The notes under the pieces are model-generated. The model was not told the origin of the DNA. It saw only the letters and a program-made list of their open reading frames with translations, and searched no databases. The position numbers and the translations under genes were made by a program. Shown piece after piece: positions 36,846-47,381 of a stretch of DNA of 64,000 nt (position 1 is its first letter; the number at the start of each line of letters is the position of its first letter). The DNA is from Candidatus Gastranaerophilales bacterium (lineage in GTDB: Bacteria > Cyanobacteriota > Vampirovibrionia > Gastranaerophilales > Gastranaerophilaceae). The DNA lies in contig CALVAO010000008.1 of NCBI GenBank assembly GCA_944325515.1, positions 1-64,000 of the forward strand, read 5' to 3'.

Positions 36846-38162
36846 ATGAGAATTGCTTTTGTTCCGATAGATAACCGCCCTGTATGTTATAATCTGGCAG
36901 TAAATATTGCATCAATAGATGAAGAAATTGAATTTTTAATTCCTTCAAGAGATTTGTTAGGGGATTTGCAAAAGAGCGCCGATGTTAACGGAATTTTTCT
37001 GTGGCTGGAAAAATTAGAAAAAATTGATGCCCTAATTTTATCTCTGGATACAATTACATACGGCGGACTTATTCCGTCAAGGAGATGTGTTGAAACTTTT
37101 GAAGAGTTAAAAAAAAGGACAGAAAGATTAAAACCCATACTTGAAAACAAAAAGGTTTATGCATTTTCAAGTATTATGAGAATTTCAAATAATAATTATA
37201 ATGAGGAAGAAAAAGAATACTGGGCTGATTGGGGTAAAAAGATTTTTGAGTTTTCTTTTTCCGGAGGCAAAATAAATAATGGTATTCCGGACGAAATCAT
37301 AAAAGATTATTTGAGTACCAGAAAAAGAAATTTTGAGATTAACAAAATTTATCTTGAGTGGCAAAAAGAGGGGCTATTTGATACTTTAATATTTTCAAAA
37401 GATGACTGCGCAGAAAAAGGATTTAATGTTGATGAAGCAAAAGAGCTGGCAAGACTCGGCGGAAAGATAAAAACAGGTGCAGATGAAATCCCTTTAGCAC
37501 TTTTTGCCAGAGCTGTTCATAAAGATATCAAGATATATCCAAAATTTATGGAGCCGCAGTATAAAGAATGTATTTCAAACTATGAAGATGTATCAATTGA
37601 AAAATCAGTCTTAGGTCAAATTGAACTTTGCGGTTTGACAGCGGTTAACTCAGAAGCAGAAGCTGATATAGTTCTTATCGTTAATAATTTTAAAAATAGA
37701 CAGGGTGAACTCGTTATGGGTTGGGATACAGAGCCATTTAACGGTATATTTGTACCTCCGGAAAAACCTTATTGTATTGCAGATGTAAGATATGCAAACG
37801 GTGCTGATAATTCATTTATAAATCAGCTTTTGCAAAAGATTGATTTGAGGCTTTTTTACGGCTATTCCGGATGGAATACAAGTGCTAACACCACTGGCAG
37901 TCTTCTTGCTGCTGCAAAAATAAAATGGAATGCAAAAAAATACAACAATAAAGCCTTTACAAAACTTCAATTAATAAGGTTTTTGGATGATTGGGCTTAT
38001 CAAGCAAATATTAGAGGGCAAATTCATAAACCGCAGAACATTGACTGCTTGATGAAACCATATGAAGAAAAACTCAAACAGGTTTTTAACTGCAGTACAG
38101 ATAGAGAAATTAAATACCATTTCCCGTGGAATAGAAAATTTGAAATAGAAGTTTCTTTGTAG
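36846..38162 (+). CDS. DUF4127 family protein
   Basis: 438 residues. The start MRIAFVPIDNRPVCYNLAVNIA and the stretches LILSLDTITYGGLIPSRR and VDVRYANGADNSF-like ADVRYANGADNSFI, then GYSGWNTSANTTGSLLAAA, are hallmarks of DUF4127 proteins, whose function is not established. It has no signal peptide. It starts 9 bases after the AMIN gene with no strong Shine-Dalgarno sequence, so translation is probably coupled. Confidence 0.85.
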   Translation: MRIAFVPIDNRPVCYNLAVNIASIDEEIEFLIPSRDLLGDLQKSADVNGIFLWLEKLEKIDALILSLDTITYGGLIPSRRCVETFEELKKRTERLKPILENKKVYAFSSIMRISNNNYNEEEKEYWADWGKKIFEFSFSGGKINNGIPDEIIKDYLSTRKRNFEINKIYLEWQKEGLFDTLIFSKDDCAEKGFNVDEAKELARLGGKIKTGADEIPLALFARAVHKDIKIYPKFMEPQYKECISNYEDVSIEKSVLGQIELCGLTAVNSEAEADIVLIVNNFKNRQGELVMGWDTEPFNGIFVPPEKPYCIADVRYANGADNSFINQLLQKIDLRLFYGYSGWNTSANTTGSLLAAAKIKWNAKKYNNKAFTKLQLIRFLDDWAYQANIRGQIHKPQNIDCLMKPYEEKLKQVFNCSTDREIKYHFPWNRKFEIEVSL

Positions 38163-38204
38163 ACAAAGCTAAATTATCTGATGGTTTACTAAAACATCTT
38201 GGTG

Positions 38205-38210
38205 TATAAT
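38205..38210 (+). promoter_or_regulatory. -10 box of uvrA (leaderless type)
   Basis: TATAAT followed by six bases and the ATG. The -35 is weak (TGGTTT at 38182-38187). Confidence 0.55.
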
Positions 38211-38216
38211 TTTGGT

Positions 38217-41090
38217 ATGTCAGATAAAATTACTATTAAAGGCGCACGAGAACATAATTTAAAGAATGTATCGCTTGAAATACCGAAAAATGAACTCGTT
38301 GTATTTACAGGGGTTTCCGGCTCGGGGAAAAGTTCGCTTGCATTTGATACAATTTTTGCGGAAGGTCAGAGAAGGTATATTGAAAGCCTTTCTACGTATG
38401 CACGCCAATTCTTAGGTCAGATGGATAAGCCGGATGTAGATTATATTGACGGGCTTACGCCTGCTATATCAATTGACCAGAAATCTACAAGCAACAACCC
38501 GCGCTCTACGGTCGGAACGGTTACGGAGATTTATGATTATTTAAGGCTTTTGTATGCCCGCGTTGGAACGCCTTATTGCCCGAAGTGCGGAAAACCGATT
38601 AAGCCCCAGACCATTGATGAGATTGTATCAAGCATTCTCAAGCTTCCGGAAGGAACTAAAATCCAGATTTTAGCGCCTATTGCAAAGGGAAAAAAAGGGG
38701 AATTTCAATCTCTTTTTGAAGAATTAAGACAGGAAGGCTTTGTAAGAGTTAAGGTTGACGGCGAGATTTATAACCTTGATGAGGATGAAATAAAGCTTGC
38801 AAAAACAAAAGCGCATACAATATCGGTTGTAATTGACCGCGTTGTAGTAAAAGAAGCTGCTAAATCAAGAATTGCGGACAGCGTTCAGATAGCTTTAAAG
38901 AAAGCTGACGGAGTAACAAATATTGATGTTATAGACGGGGGTAAATGTATATCGGATGAAAGCGGAGCTTCAAATAATAAGTCAGAAAGTGAGGAAATAG
39001 TTTACAGCGAAAAACTTGCCTGTCCCGATTGCAATTTGAGCTTTGAAGAGCTTACACCCAGAATATTTTCATTTAACGCGCCCTACGGCGCCTGCGATAA
39101 ATGCGGAGGACTTGGTGTCGATTTCAAGATTGACCCTAATTTAGTTATACCTGATAGAACTAAAAGCATAAAAGAAGGAGCTATTTACCCGTGGAGCAAA
39201 TCTTCAACTTCTTATTATGATGATGTTTTAGCGGCGGTAAAAAGTGCTTATAATATAGATTTCGATATTCCGTTTAAGGATTTGCCGGAAGAGCATCAAA
39301 ATATTATTCTCTATGGTTCAGAGGATAGAATTCCGATGAGAATAAGAGAGTTTGGAAGCCACAGGTACAGAACTACACTCCAAAAATTTATCGGCGTAAT
39401 TCCTTTCTTAATGAAGCATTATAATGTTGAGAGCGAATACTGGAAAGCTGAAATTGAAAAATATATGATTACGACTCCGTGCGAAAAATGTGGCGGAGCA
39501 AGGCTTAAACCGTTTCCGCTTGCGGTTCGGATTAACGGCAAAAATATTTATGAATTCTGTCTTATGCCTGTTGATAAGGCGTATGAATTTGTTACGGATT
39601 TATACCTGACTCTTTCTGATTTTCAGATGAAAATCGGAAAACAAATTCTGGACGAGGTGCGCGCAAGGCTTAAATTTTTGTGCGATGTGGGCTTAAATTA
39701 TCTTAACCTTGCGCGCACCTCCGGAACGCTCTCGGGCGGAGAGGCACAGAGAATACGGCTTGCAACACAAATCGGAAGCGGGCTTTCCGGTGTTTTGTAT
39801 GTACTTGATGAACCGTCTATCGGTTTGCATCAGAGAGATAATGACCGTTTGATTAAGACACTGCTTAAACTGCGTAATATGGGTAATTCGCTCATTGTAG
39901 TCGAACATGATGAAGATACGATTAGAAATGCGGATTATATTGTGGATATCGGTCCAAAAGCCGGTGTTAACGGCGGAAACATCATTGCTCAGGGCTCGGT
40001 AGATGATATTATAGCATCAGAAGAGTCTATTACCGGAAAATACTTAAGCGGAGAGTATTATATTCCTATACCGGAGAGAATTCGCCCAGGGAATGGTAAT
40101 TATTTGCAGATTAGAAATGCTTTTAAAAACAATTTAAAAAACATAGATTTAGATATTCCGCTGGGGAAAATCGTCGTTTTAACAGGCGTTTCCGGCTCCG
40201 GCAAATCAACCCTTATGCAGGAATTGATTTATGAGTATGCTGTCCATAAACTTCGCAAAAATAAACCAAAACCGCAGGGCGTGGATGAAATTCTGGGTTT
40301 TGAAAATCTGGATAAAATAATTGATATAGACCAGTCGCCAATCGGAAGAACTCCGCGTTCTAATCCTGCAACTTATACAGATGTATTTACTCCGATAAGA
40401 GAGCTTTTTGCCAAAACTAACGAGGCAAAAATGAGAGGATACAAACCCGGACGTTTCAGCTTCAATGTAAAAGGCGGGCGGTGCGAAGCTTGCGCGGGCG
40501 ACGGCGTTTTAAAAATCGAGATGAACTTTTTATCTGATGTTTATGTAAAATGTGACGTTTGCAAGGGAAAAAGGTATAATAATGAGACGCTTGAAGTCAA
40601 ATATAAAGGCAAAACTATTTCCGATGTGCTTGAGATGAGCGTAAAAGAGGCGTATGAATTCTTTGAAAACATACCGCAGATTGCAAACAAGCTAAAAACA
40701 CTTAATGATGTAGGTTTAGACTATATTAAACTCGGTCAGAGTGCAACAACCCTTTCAGGCGGCGAAGCACAGAGGATTAAACTGGCAGCAGAACTCAATA
40801 AACGAGCAACCGGCAAGACACTTTATCTTCTGGATGAACCATCTGTCGGGCTTCACTGGCATGATTTGGATAAATTGATTAAGATTATTCAGCAGCTTGC
40901 AGATAATGGAAATACTATTTTAATCATTGAGCATAATCTTGATTTAATAAAAATTGCCGATTATCTGATTGATTTGGGACCGGAAGGCGGAGAATTCGGC
41001 GGGGAAGTAATAGCCTGCGGAACCCCCAGAGAAGTTGCCTGCAATAAAAAATCTTATACAGGACAGTATTTGAAACAGTTCTTTGGATAA
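38217..41090 (+). CDS. uvrA: Excinuclease ABC subunit A
   Basis: 957 residues. DNA-damage sensor of nucleotide excision repair. Two ABC ATPase modules: [14 protein letters not shown] (residues 32-45) and [12 protein letters not shown] in the second half, each with an LSGGEAQRI signature ([31 protein letters not shown]). Zinc-binding CxxC pairs include [23 protein letters not shown] and [19 protein letters not shown] chose the ATG at 38217: TATAAT at 38205-38210 ends 6 bases before it, so the TTG/GTG codons further upstream would lie outside the transcript. Confidence 0.96.
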   Translation: MSDKITIKGAREHNLKNVSLEIPKNELVVFTGVSGSGKSSLAFDTIFAEGQRRYIESLSTYARQFLGQMDKPDVDYIDGLTPAISIDQKSTSNNPRSTVGTVTEIYDYLRLLYARVGTPYCPKCGKPIKPQTIDEIVSSILKLPEGTKIQILAPIAKGKKGEFQSLFEELRQEGFVRVKVDGEIYNLDEDEIKLAKTKAHTISVVIDRVVVKEAAKSRIADSVQIALKKADGVTNIDVIDGGKCISDESGASNNKSESEEIVYSEKLACPDCNLSFEELTPRIFSFNAPYGACDKCGGLGVDFKIDPNLVIPDRTKSIKEGAIYPWSKSSTSYYDDVLAAVKSAYNIDFDIPFKDLPEEHQNIILYGSEDRIPMRIREFGSHRYRTTLQKFIGVIPFLMKHYNVESEYWKAEIEKYMITTPCEKCGGARLKPFPLAVRINGKNIYEFCLMPVDKAYEFVTDLYLTLSDFQMKIGKQILDEVRARLKFLCDVGLNYLNLARTSGTLSGGEAQRIRLATQIGSGLSGVLYVLDEPSIGLHQRDNDRLIKTLLKLRNMGNSLIVVEHDEDTIRNADYIVDIGPKAGVNGGNIIAQGSVDDIIASEESITGKYLSGEYYIPIPERIRPGNGNYLQIRNAFKNNLKNIDLDIPLGKIVVLTGVSGSGKSTLMQELIYEYAVHKLRKNKPKPQGVDEILGFENLDKIIDIDQSPIGRTPRSNPATYTDVFTPIRELFAKTNEAKMRGYKPGRFSFNVKGGRCEACAGDGVLKIEMNFLSDVYVKCDVCKGKRYNNETLEVKYKGKTISDVLEMSVKEAYEFFENIPQIANKLKTLNDVGLDYIKLGQSATTLSGGEAQRIKLAAELNKRATGKTLYLLDEPSVGLHWHDLDKLIKIIQQLADNGNTILIIEHNLDLIKIADYLIDLGPEGGEFGGEVIACGTPREVACNKKSYTGQYLKQFFG

Positions 41091-41143
41091 AAGATTGAAA
41101 ATAACATGATAACTAAAGTTTAAAATGTTATATAATATAAATT

Positions 41144-42823
41144 ATGAACGAAACTTTAGCGGAAACAATTAAACTTGTGCCTTCCCAGCCGGGGTGTTAT
41201 CTTTATTATGATAAAGAGGGCGAGATAATATATGTCGGTAAGGCTAAAAATTTAAAAAGAAGAGTTTACAGCTATTTTCATAAGCAGCATGATAGTGTAA
41301 AAACCAATGTTTTAGTTTCTCAGATAGAACGGCTTGAATATATTATTACGGATTCCGAAGTCGAAGCTTTAATTCTTGAATCACATTTAATCAAAAAGCA
41401 TAAGCCAAGATATAATATTCTTTTAAAAGATGACAAGAAATACCCTTATTTTCTGATAACGGATGAAGATTTTCCGCGTATTCAAGTAGTCAGAAAAAAG
41501 AATTTAAATCCGGATAAAGGAAGGTTTTACGGTCCTTATACCGATGTCGGTGCAATGTATGCAACACTTGATTTTTTAAAAAGACTTTTTCCGCTTAAAC
41601 AATGCAAAACACCCAAATTTTCCAATCGTCCCTGCCTTTATTATCATATAGGCAAATGCCTTGCTCCCTGCCAGGGGAAAGTAACGCCGGAAGAGTATCA
41701 GAAATTAATACATCAAGTTGAATTGTTTTTAAGCGGCAAACAGACCGAGCTTTTGAAGCAAATTCAGATACAAATGCAAAAATATGCAGACGCCGAGCAG
41801 TTTGAAAAAGCCGCAAAAATGCGCGACAGTTATCTGGATTTACAAAAAACGCTTGAAAGACAAAAAGTTGTATATGAAAATACCAAACTTAATGAAGATA
41901 TAATTGCACTTCTTTATGAAGACGGCATACTGGCAATAGTTATTATGATGATAAGAGAAGGAAGGTTGATTGATAAAAAAGATTTCGCTTATTTTGTTGA
42001 CAATATTGATAAAACAGAATATTTTGAAACCTTCTTCCGCGAATATTATACGAACTTGAAACTTGAATATCCGGATAAAATAATATCAAGGGATTTAGAA
42101 GATATTGGAGAGAAAGAACTTTATCAAGACTGGTTGAAAGTAATATCCGGCAAAAAAATTACGATTAACTATGGCAGGGGCAGAGGCAAATATGGTGAGC
42201 TTTATGAGCTTGCGTTAAAAAATGCTGCAAATCTGTTAGAAAACGCCCGTTTGAAAAAAATGGCGCAAATTAGAGATGACTTTAATGAAGTTGGGTCATA
42301 TTTGGCAGAAAAACTGCACCTTGCGAATTTTCCCAACAGGATTGAATGTTATGATATTTCTCATATTCAAGGAACTAATACTGTTGCGTCAATGGTTGTA
42401 TTCCAGAATGGACTTCCCAAGAAATCAGCATACCGCAAGTTTAAGGTCAAAACAACAGAAGGCAAGCCGGATGACTTTTTATCAATGAAAGAAGTTTTAT
42501 CCCGCAGACTTTCCCGCCTCGGAGAACCTAAATGGGAAAAACCGGATTTAATAATTATTGACGGCGGAAAAGGGCAGCTTTCGAGTGTAATGCAAATTGT
42601 CGAAGGTATGGGGATAAAAGTCGGCAAGGATGGAATTGATTTCGTGTCATTAGCAAAAAGAGAAGAAGAAGTTTTTCTTCCGCATCAATCCAAATCAATC
42701 CTGCTTCCTCGAAATTCAAATGCACTTTATCTGATTCAGAGAATCCGTGATGAAGCTCACCGCTTTGCCATAACTTTCCACAGGGATTTAAGAAGCAAAG
42801 CCGTTAAAAAAACTAAAAATTAA
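41144..42823 (+). CDS. uvrC: Excinuclease ABC subunit C lacking C-terminal HhH
   Basis: 559 residues; about 600 is usual. Makes the dual incisions after UvrAB. GIY-YIG domain at 12-95 (GCYLYYDKEGEIIYVGKAKNLKRRVYSYF), UVR motif near 205-225 (EKAAKMRDSYLDL), and RNase H-like endonuclease domain (RIECYDISHIQGTNTVASMVVF, LIIIDGGKGQL, IRDEAHRFAITFHRDLR). It ends 12 residues after that point, so the helix-hairpin-helix DNA-binding pair is absent and no remnant is seen downstream. TATAAT (41131-41136) ends 7 bases before the ATG. Confidence 0.95.
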   Translation: MNETLAETIKLVPSQPGCYLYYDKEGEIIYVGKAKNLKRRVYSYFHKQHDSVKTNVLVSQIERLEYIITDSEVEALILESHLIKKHKPRYNILLKDDKKYPYFLITDEDFPRIQVVRKKNLNPDKGRFYGPYTDVGAMYATLDFLKRLFPLKQCKTPKFSNRPCLYYHIGKCLAPCQGKVTPEEYQKLIHQVELFLSGKQTELLKQIQIQMQKYADAEQFEKAAKMRDSYLDLQKTLERQKVVYENTKLNEDIIALLYEDGILAIVIMMIREGRLIDKKDFAYFVDNIDKTEYFETFFREYYTNLKLEYPDKIISRDLEDIGEKELYQDWLKVISGKKITINYGRGRGKYGELYELALKNAANLLENARLKKMAQIRDDFNEVGSYLAEKLHLANFPNRIECYDISHIQGTNTVASMVVFQNGLPKKSAYRKFKVKTTEGKPDDFLSMKEVLSRRLSRLGEPKWEKPDLIIIDGGKGQLSSVMQIVEGMGIKVGKDGIDFVSLAKREEEVFLPHQSKSILLPRNSNALYLIQRIRDEAHRFAITFHRDLRSKAVKKTKN

Positions 42824-43240
42824 AAATAAATTGCAACTATTTAAAAATGTTGAAAAATCAGATAAAAAGGATATATAGTCTTAATAAAAATCGAGGTCAG
42901 CAAAGCTCTTCGCCCTGCGGGAGAGTGTGTAAGGTGCAATCCATTGCACCAATATTTTTCATAAACAAATACACACGGACAATTTTTTAATCCAATAATG
43001 GTGCAATGAATTGCATACTACACACTTTTTATTCTACTATTTTTTACAAATTTATGATATAAGGGTGTGGTCACTTGCGCACCGATACAACTAACATATT
43101 AACCCCTCTCCCTAGCCCTCGCCCCTTGTGGGAGAGGGGATTTCCTACACATAATGTACGTAAACAATTGCGTTTTTCTCTTTCTATGTTGACATCAAAT
43201 TATTCTTGAAGATTTTTTATGATTTATTTAAAATAGCTGT
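42824..43240. repeat. Repeat-dense intergenic region between uvrC and panE-like gene
   Basis: No gene is supported. Bases 42924-42951 and 42999-43026 form an imperfect 28-base inverted repeat (24 of 28 match), each arm itself containing TGCAAT/ATTGCA; T residues follow the right arm, so it may terminate uvrC. ATATAAGGGTGTG-loop-CGCACC (about 43062-43084) resembles the hairpin inside the 23325-23512 element. Bases 43104-43137 hold a GC-rich palindromic repeat. A promoter TTGAAG (43206-43211), 17 bases, TAAAAT (43229-43234) ends 6 bases before the next ATG. Confidence 0.7.
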
Positions 43241-44146
43241 ATGGATAAAATTTTAATATGTGGTCTGGGAGCTGTTGGGCTGACTTTTGCAGCAAAGTTT
43301 AAGGGAAAATCAGAACTAAAAATTCTTGTTGATGAAGAAAGGCTGGAACGGTACAAAAAAAATAAACCCGCTTTAAATGGCGTAATACAAGAATTTGACT
43401 ATATTTTGCCATCAGCAAATACATTTATCAAATTTGTTCCAGATCTAATTATTATTGCTACAAAGGCTCAAGGTTTAGATAGTGCAATTAAAAATATTAA
43501 AAACTTTATCGGCAGCGATACCATAATTATTTCACTTCTTAACGGAATTTCTTCAGAGGAAAAAATTAAATCGGTCTATTCTCATGCGATTGTTCTTAAA
43601 TCATATTTTATCGGACACAGTGCTGTTAGAGAAGGAAATTCTGTGACTCAAGACGGTGTCGGCGAAATTGTTACTGAAAATAACCATAAACTTATTAATA
43701 TTTTTGAAAGATGTGGAATAAATTACTCATGCCCCGATGATATAGATTATGCTATGTGGCTCAAATTCACAATGAATGTTTTTTCTAACCAGACTTCCGC
43801 AATTTTAAATATGACATTTGGAGAATTAAAGCGAAACGGTGCTTTTATTGAATTTGCAAAGAAATTAATAAATGAAGTCCGTTTAATAGCAGACAAAAAA
43901 GGAGTTAAAAATCTGGAAAATCTTGAAGCGGATGCTTTGCATGCTCTTTCTTTAATGTGTGATGAAGGAAAGACTTCTATGCATCAAGATATATTGGCAG
44001 GCAGAAAAACAGAGGTCGATATTTTTGCGGGAGAATTGATAAGGCTCGGAAAAAAATTTGGGATTCCGACTCCTTACAATCAAGTTATATATGATTTAAT
44101 TAAGGTAAAAGAAGAAAACAATGAATATTGCGTTCATTCCTGTTAG
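43241..44146 (+). CDS. panE: Ketopantoate reductase-like protein
   Basis: 301 residues. ApbA/PanE family; reduces 2-dehydropantoate to pantoate for coenzyme A synthesis. N-terminal Rossmann motif ILICGLGAVGLTFAAKF, then IIATKAQGLDSAIKNI and ISLLNGISSEEKI. The C-terminal domain has WLKFTMNVFSNQTSAIL and the GRKTEVDIFAGELIRLGKKFGIPTPYNQVIYDLIK motif. It overlaps the neuA-like gene by 26 bases in another frame. Paralogues of this family reduce other keto acids, so the symbol is provisional. Confidence 0.85.
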   Translation: MDKILICGLGAVGLTFAAKFKGKSELKILVDEERLERYKKNKPALNGVIQEFDYILPSANTFIKFVPDLIIIATKAQGLDSAIKNIKNFIGSDTIIISLLNGISSEEKIKSVYSHAIVLKSYFIGHSAVREGNSVTQDGVGEIVTENNHKLINIFERCGINYSCPDDIDYAMWLKFTMNVFSNQTSAILNMTFGELKRNGAFIEFAKKLINEVRLIADKKGVKNLENLEADALHALSLMCDEGKTSMHQDILAGRKTEVDIFAGELIRLGKKFGIPTPYNQVIYDLIKVKEENNEYCVHSC

Positions 44147-44798
44147 AGGCGGGAGCAAATCCATTCCTCTCAAAAACATCAAAGAAATTAACGGAAAGCC
44201 TCTTGTATATTGGACAGCAAGAGCTGCAAACGATGCAAGCTGTATAGATAAAGTGGTTATCGCAACAGATAGCAGTGAAATAAAAGAAGTAGTTTCGAGC
44301 TTCGGGTTTGAAAAGTTGGAGATATTTGACAGAAGCCCCCAAAATGCAAGCGATACCGCTTCTACCGAGAGCGTAATGCTTGAGTATTTAGAGGCAGCTA
44401 AACATAATAAAGACGATAATTTCTTTCTTATTCAAGCAACCTCACCGTTATTAAAAGCAGAACATATAGATAAAATTTTCCAAAAATATATTAAAAGCAA
44501 TGCTGATTCTATCTTTTCAGCAGTTATAGAAAAACAATTTAAATGGTTAATCGAGGCAGACGGCAGTGTAAAACCTGTTAATTATGACTACAGGAAACGT
44601 CCGCGCAGACAGGAATTTGAAGGGTTGGCTGCTGAAACAGGAGCCTGCTATATTAATTCTGTCGGCAATATTTTAAGGGACAAATGCCGCCTTTCCGGCA
44701 GGATAACATTCTGCGAACTTCCCTCATACACAGCTTACGAACTTGATGAAGAGGCGGATTGGATTATTGTTGAGCAGTTGCTGAAAATCTATTCTTAA
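44121..44798 (+). CDS. Acylneuraminate-type CMP-sugar cytidylyltransferase
   Basis: 225 residues. Activates a nonulosonic acid (sialic, pseudaminic or legionaminic type) with CTP. IAFIPVRGGSKSIPLKNIKEINGKPLVYWTA is the family CTP-binding signature, with DKVVIATDSSEI and FLIQATSPLLKAEHI. Pseudaminic or legionaminic acids decorate flagellins in several bacteria, which is of interest given the giant flagellin, but the substrate cannot be read. The 3' end overlaps the converging acyltransferase by 35 bases. Confidence 0.85.
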   Translation: MNIAFIPVRGGSKSIPLKNIKEINGKPLVYWTARAANDASCIDKVVIATDSSEIKEVVSSFGFEKLEIFDRSPQNASDTASTESVMLEYLEAAKHNKDDNFFLIQATSPLLKAEHIDKIFQKYIKSNADSIFSAVIEKQFKWLIEADGSVKPVNYDYRKRPRRQEFEGLAAETGACYINSVGNILRDKCRLSGRITFCELPSYTAYELDEEADWIIVEQLLKIYS

Positions 44799-45834
44799 CC
44801 TTTTGTGTAATATAACTTATACCTTCTCCTATATATGTACAGATAATTAAACTGCCAAATGTGTACAGGAATTTGTATTTACCCATTTTATAGAAATGAG
44901 AAATAAGTCCATTCGGTAATTCATTAAACGACTTTCCATCGATTATAAAAATACACAGTTCAATAATAAATATTACAAATACGTGATTTGCCATAATATG
45001 CAGTGTATTTCTTCCTGCTTTATCAATAAAACTTCCTTCTTTAACTAATGGTGCGAGGAGTTTTGATATAAATAAAACAAAATAAATACCAGTAAAAGGA
45101 ACTAGAACTGGCGACATATTATGCCAGAGTTTTGCATTATTAATATCTAAATTACATTTATTAAGACATAAAAGTAAAGAAATAACCTGCAGAGTAACTA
45201 CCGCTCCCAGCCATTTTGTATTAAATTTAACTTTTTCTTCCAGTTTATTTTTATACAACCAGCCTGCGTATATATAAAATATTGTTATAAAAGTCCTAAT
45301 GATAATTTTAATTAATCCATGGGAAGCTTGAAAGTTATCTTTACTGAGAAAAATTGCCGTGACTGCTAAAATCAAGAAAAAAACCGTTGTTATCCAATTT
45401 TTCCAATTAAATTTTTTCTTTAAAAACATAATAACAGCAAAAATAGCCAGAGAAATTGCGAGCTGATACAGAAACCAGTTTGGTACACTGAAAAAGAAAG
45501 GAGTAGAATCAATCGGTGAAACAGTAAGTGTTTTGATAGATGGCATTTTTCCGTACAATCTGTCAAACAAAATATAAACAAGCACGGTTATGCCTCCATA
45601 GAAAAAGTGATAACCGTAAAACCACCCCAGATATTTACAGGCAATTTTTTTAATATGGCAAAGCAGGTCTTTATTTATGTTAAAAAAATATCCTGAAATA
45701 AAGAAAAATAATGGTACATGCCAGGAGCCGTTAGTAAACAATTCTCCAAAAATAAGCCATTTTGTATGACCTGCAATTATCGCAGTAATACCGATGAACT
45801 TTGCGATATTCATTTCCATATTAAATCTTTTCAA
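44764..45834 (-). CDS. Acyltransferase family 3 membrane protein
   Basis: 356 residues, about ten membrane segments. NMEMNIAKFIGITAIIAGHTKW near the N-terminus carries the family His, followed by VPLFFFISGYFF. Likely O-acylation of a glycan or export-linked modification. The gene converges with the cytidylyltransferase, with overlapping 3' ends. It is divergent from the XRE regulator. Confidence 0.82.
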   Translation of the reverse strand: MKRFNMEMNIAKFIGITAIIAGHTKWLIFGELFTNGSWHVPLFFFISGYFFNINKDLLCHIKKIACKYLGWFYGYHFFYGGITVLVYILFDRLYGKMPSIKTLTVSPIDSTPFFFSVPNWFLYQLAISLAIFAVIMFLKKKFNWKNWITTVFFLILAVTAIFLSKDNFQASHGLIKIIIRTFITIFYIYAGWLYKNKLEEKVKFNTKWLGAVVTLQVISLLLCLNKCNLDINNAKLWHNMSPVLVPFTGIYFVLFISKLLAPLVKEGSFIDKAGRNTLHIMANHVFVIFIIELCIFIIDGKSFNELPNGLISHFYKMGKYKFLYTFGSLIICTYIGEGISYITQKVKNRFSATAQQ

Positions 45835-45967
45835 ATTATACCCTCCAGTATAGTAAAGTTGTTTTATTTACAATATATAAAATCATAAATAAAACTTTTT
45901 TACAATATTGGATACCATTTTTTATGTGATAGAAAAACACTATAATAAATTGACAGAGGTTTTTATA

Positions 45968-46297
45968 GTGAAAGACATTGAAATCAAGGAACTTGTCGGT
46001 AAAAAAATTAAAAAGTACAGACAGAAAAATAATTTAACACAGTTCAGACTCGGAGAACTTGTTGATATCAATCAAAGACAAATTGCGCTTATTGAGAGCG
46101 GCAAATCTTTTCCTTCATTACCAACACTTGCAAATTTCGCTGATGTTTTTCATTGCAGCATTGCGGATTTCTTTGAGGTCGAAACTATAACTTCAGAAAG
46201 AGAGTTAAAAGAACTTTTGAAGCAAGAAATTGAAAAAGCCTGTTTTGATGACTGCAAAAGACTCTATACAATTATGAAGAGTTTCATGATTATATAA
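45968..46297 (+). CDS. XRE-family transcriptional regulator
   Basis: 109 residues. Helix-turn-helix at about 8-60 (LVGKKIKKYRQKNNLTQFRLGELVDINQRQIALIESGKSFPSLPTLANFADVF). The C-terminal 45 residues are helical and charged. I place the start at GTG 45968, after AGAGG, because TATAAT at 45941-45946 lies inside any longer reading frame. Confidence 0.8.
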   Translation: MKDIEIKELVGKKIKKYRQKNNLTQFRLGELVDINQRQIALIESGKSFPSLPTLANFADVFHCSIADFFEVETITSERELKELLKQEIEKACFDDCKRLYTIMKSFMII

Positions 46298-46300
46298 ACA

Positions 46301-47314
46301 TTAATCTGAAACCTTAATATATGCTTTAAAAATTTTATTTGAAATTGTATCATCAAAAGCCTGCTGAATTTGGTTCAGCGGGTAGGTTGTTGTTAAATTT
46401 TTTACATTTATTTTACCTGCAGATAAAAGTTCAAATGATTCTTTTAAGTCAGCCGGCGACGGCGAATAGCTTCCAAGCACTGTCAATTCTTTGTAATATA
46501 TTTCATTATTCGGATAGCCGTTATTGTTTGGAGTGCTTGAAAAGACAAGAATTTTCCCGCCCTGTCTTACTGAAGCAAGTGCTGTATCTATGGCTTTATC
46601 GGCTCCTGACGTCATAAATATACAATCTGCTCCGTAATCATTAGTTTTCTCTTTTATAATGGAAGTAAATTCCTGCAAATTTTTCGAGCTAAAAGCTTGA
46701 ATGCCCATTTTATTGGCAAGTGCAATCCGTTCCCCGATAAGGTCACAGCCAAAAACCCGATACCCCAGAGCTTTCAGAGCTTCTCCCATAAGCAGACCTA
46801 TTGAGCCTAAACCGATTATTAAAGCAGTGTCGTCTTTCATCAATGCACACCTTTTAATAGCTCTTATGCAGCATCCAAGAGGTTCGTAAAAAGAGATTTC
46901 TTCATATGACAAATTTGCGGGAACTTTGTATGCAACATTTTTGAGATGCTCCTCTGACACAAACACTTTTTCACTAAATCCGCCCGGAAAAATGTTTGTT
47001 TTTTTAAAATGTGTACACATAGAAACATTACCATGCCTGCAGAATTTGCATTCTCCGCAGGGAATATGGTGTGAAGAAACAATTATATCACCTGTTTTAA
47101 AATCAGTATCAGAATTTATCTCAATTATTTTTGCAACTATTTCATGTCCTAGAACAGCACCGTCATGAACAATTTTATGTTTAAATTTAACAATATCAGA
47201 GCCGCAAAGACCGCATCCCAGAACTTTGACAATTGCTCCTGCACGTCCTTGTAATGTAATGTCTTCTGCTTCTTTTATAATTATTTTGTCTTGATAAACC
47301 TGTGCTGTTTTCAT
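46301..47314 (-). CDS. Zinc-dependent alcohol/polyol dehydrogenase
   Basis: 337 residues, medium-chain dehydrogenase/reductase. GCGLCGSDIVKF and GHEIVAKI give catalytic zinc ligands; CGECKFCRHGNVSMC gives the structural zinc site (four Cys); GLGSIGLLMGEALKALGYRVFGCD is the NAD-binding fold. Similar in look to threonine or sorbitol dehydrogenases; the substrate is not determined. It converges with the XRE gene, 3 bases apart. Confidence 0.85.
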   Translation of the reverse strand: MKTAQVYQDKIIIKEAEDITLQGRAGAIVKVLGCGLCGSDIVKFKHKIVHDGAVLGHEIVAKIIEINSDTDFKTGDIIVSSHHIPCGECKFCRHGNVSMCTHFKKTNIFPGGFSEKVFVSEEHLKNVAYKVPANLSYEEISFYEPLGCCIRAIKRCALMKDDTALIIGLGSIGLLMGEALKALGYRVFGCDLIGERIALANKMGIQAFSSKNLQEFTSIIKEKTNDYGADCIFMTSGADKAIDTALASVRQGGKILVFSSTPNNNGYPNNEIYYKELTVLGSYSPSPADLKESFELLSAGKINVKNLTTTYPLNQIQQAFDDTISNKIFKAYIKVSD

Positions 47315-47381
47315 TGCTTCAACCTCATTGTTAATTATTATGAACTATTTTTGTATTTAGCTTTTAGTTACGCTCTGTCCT

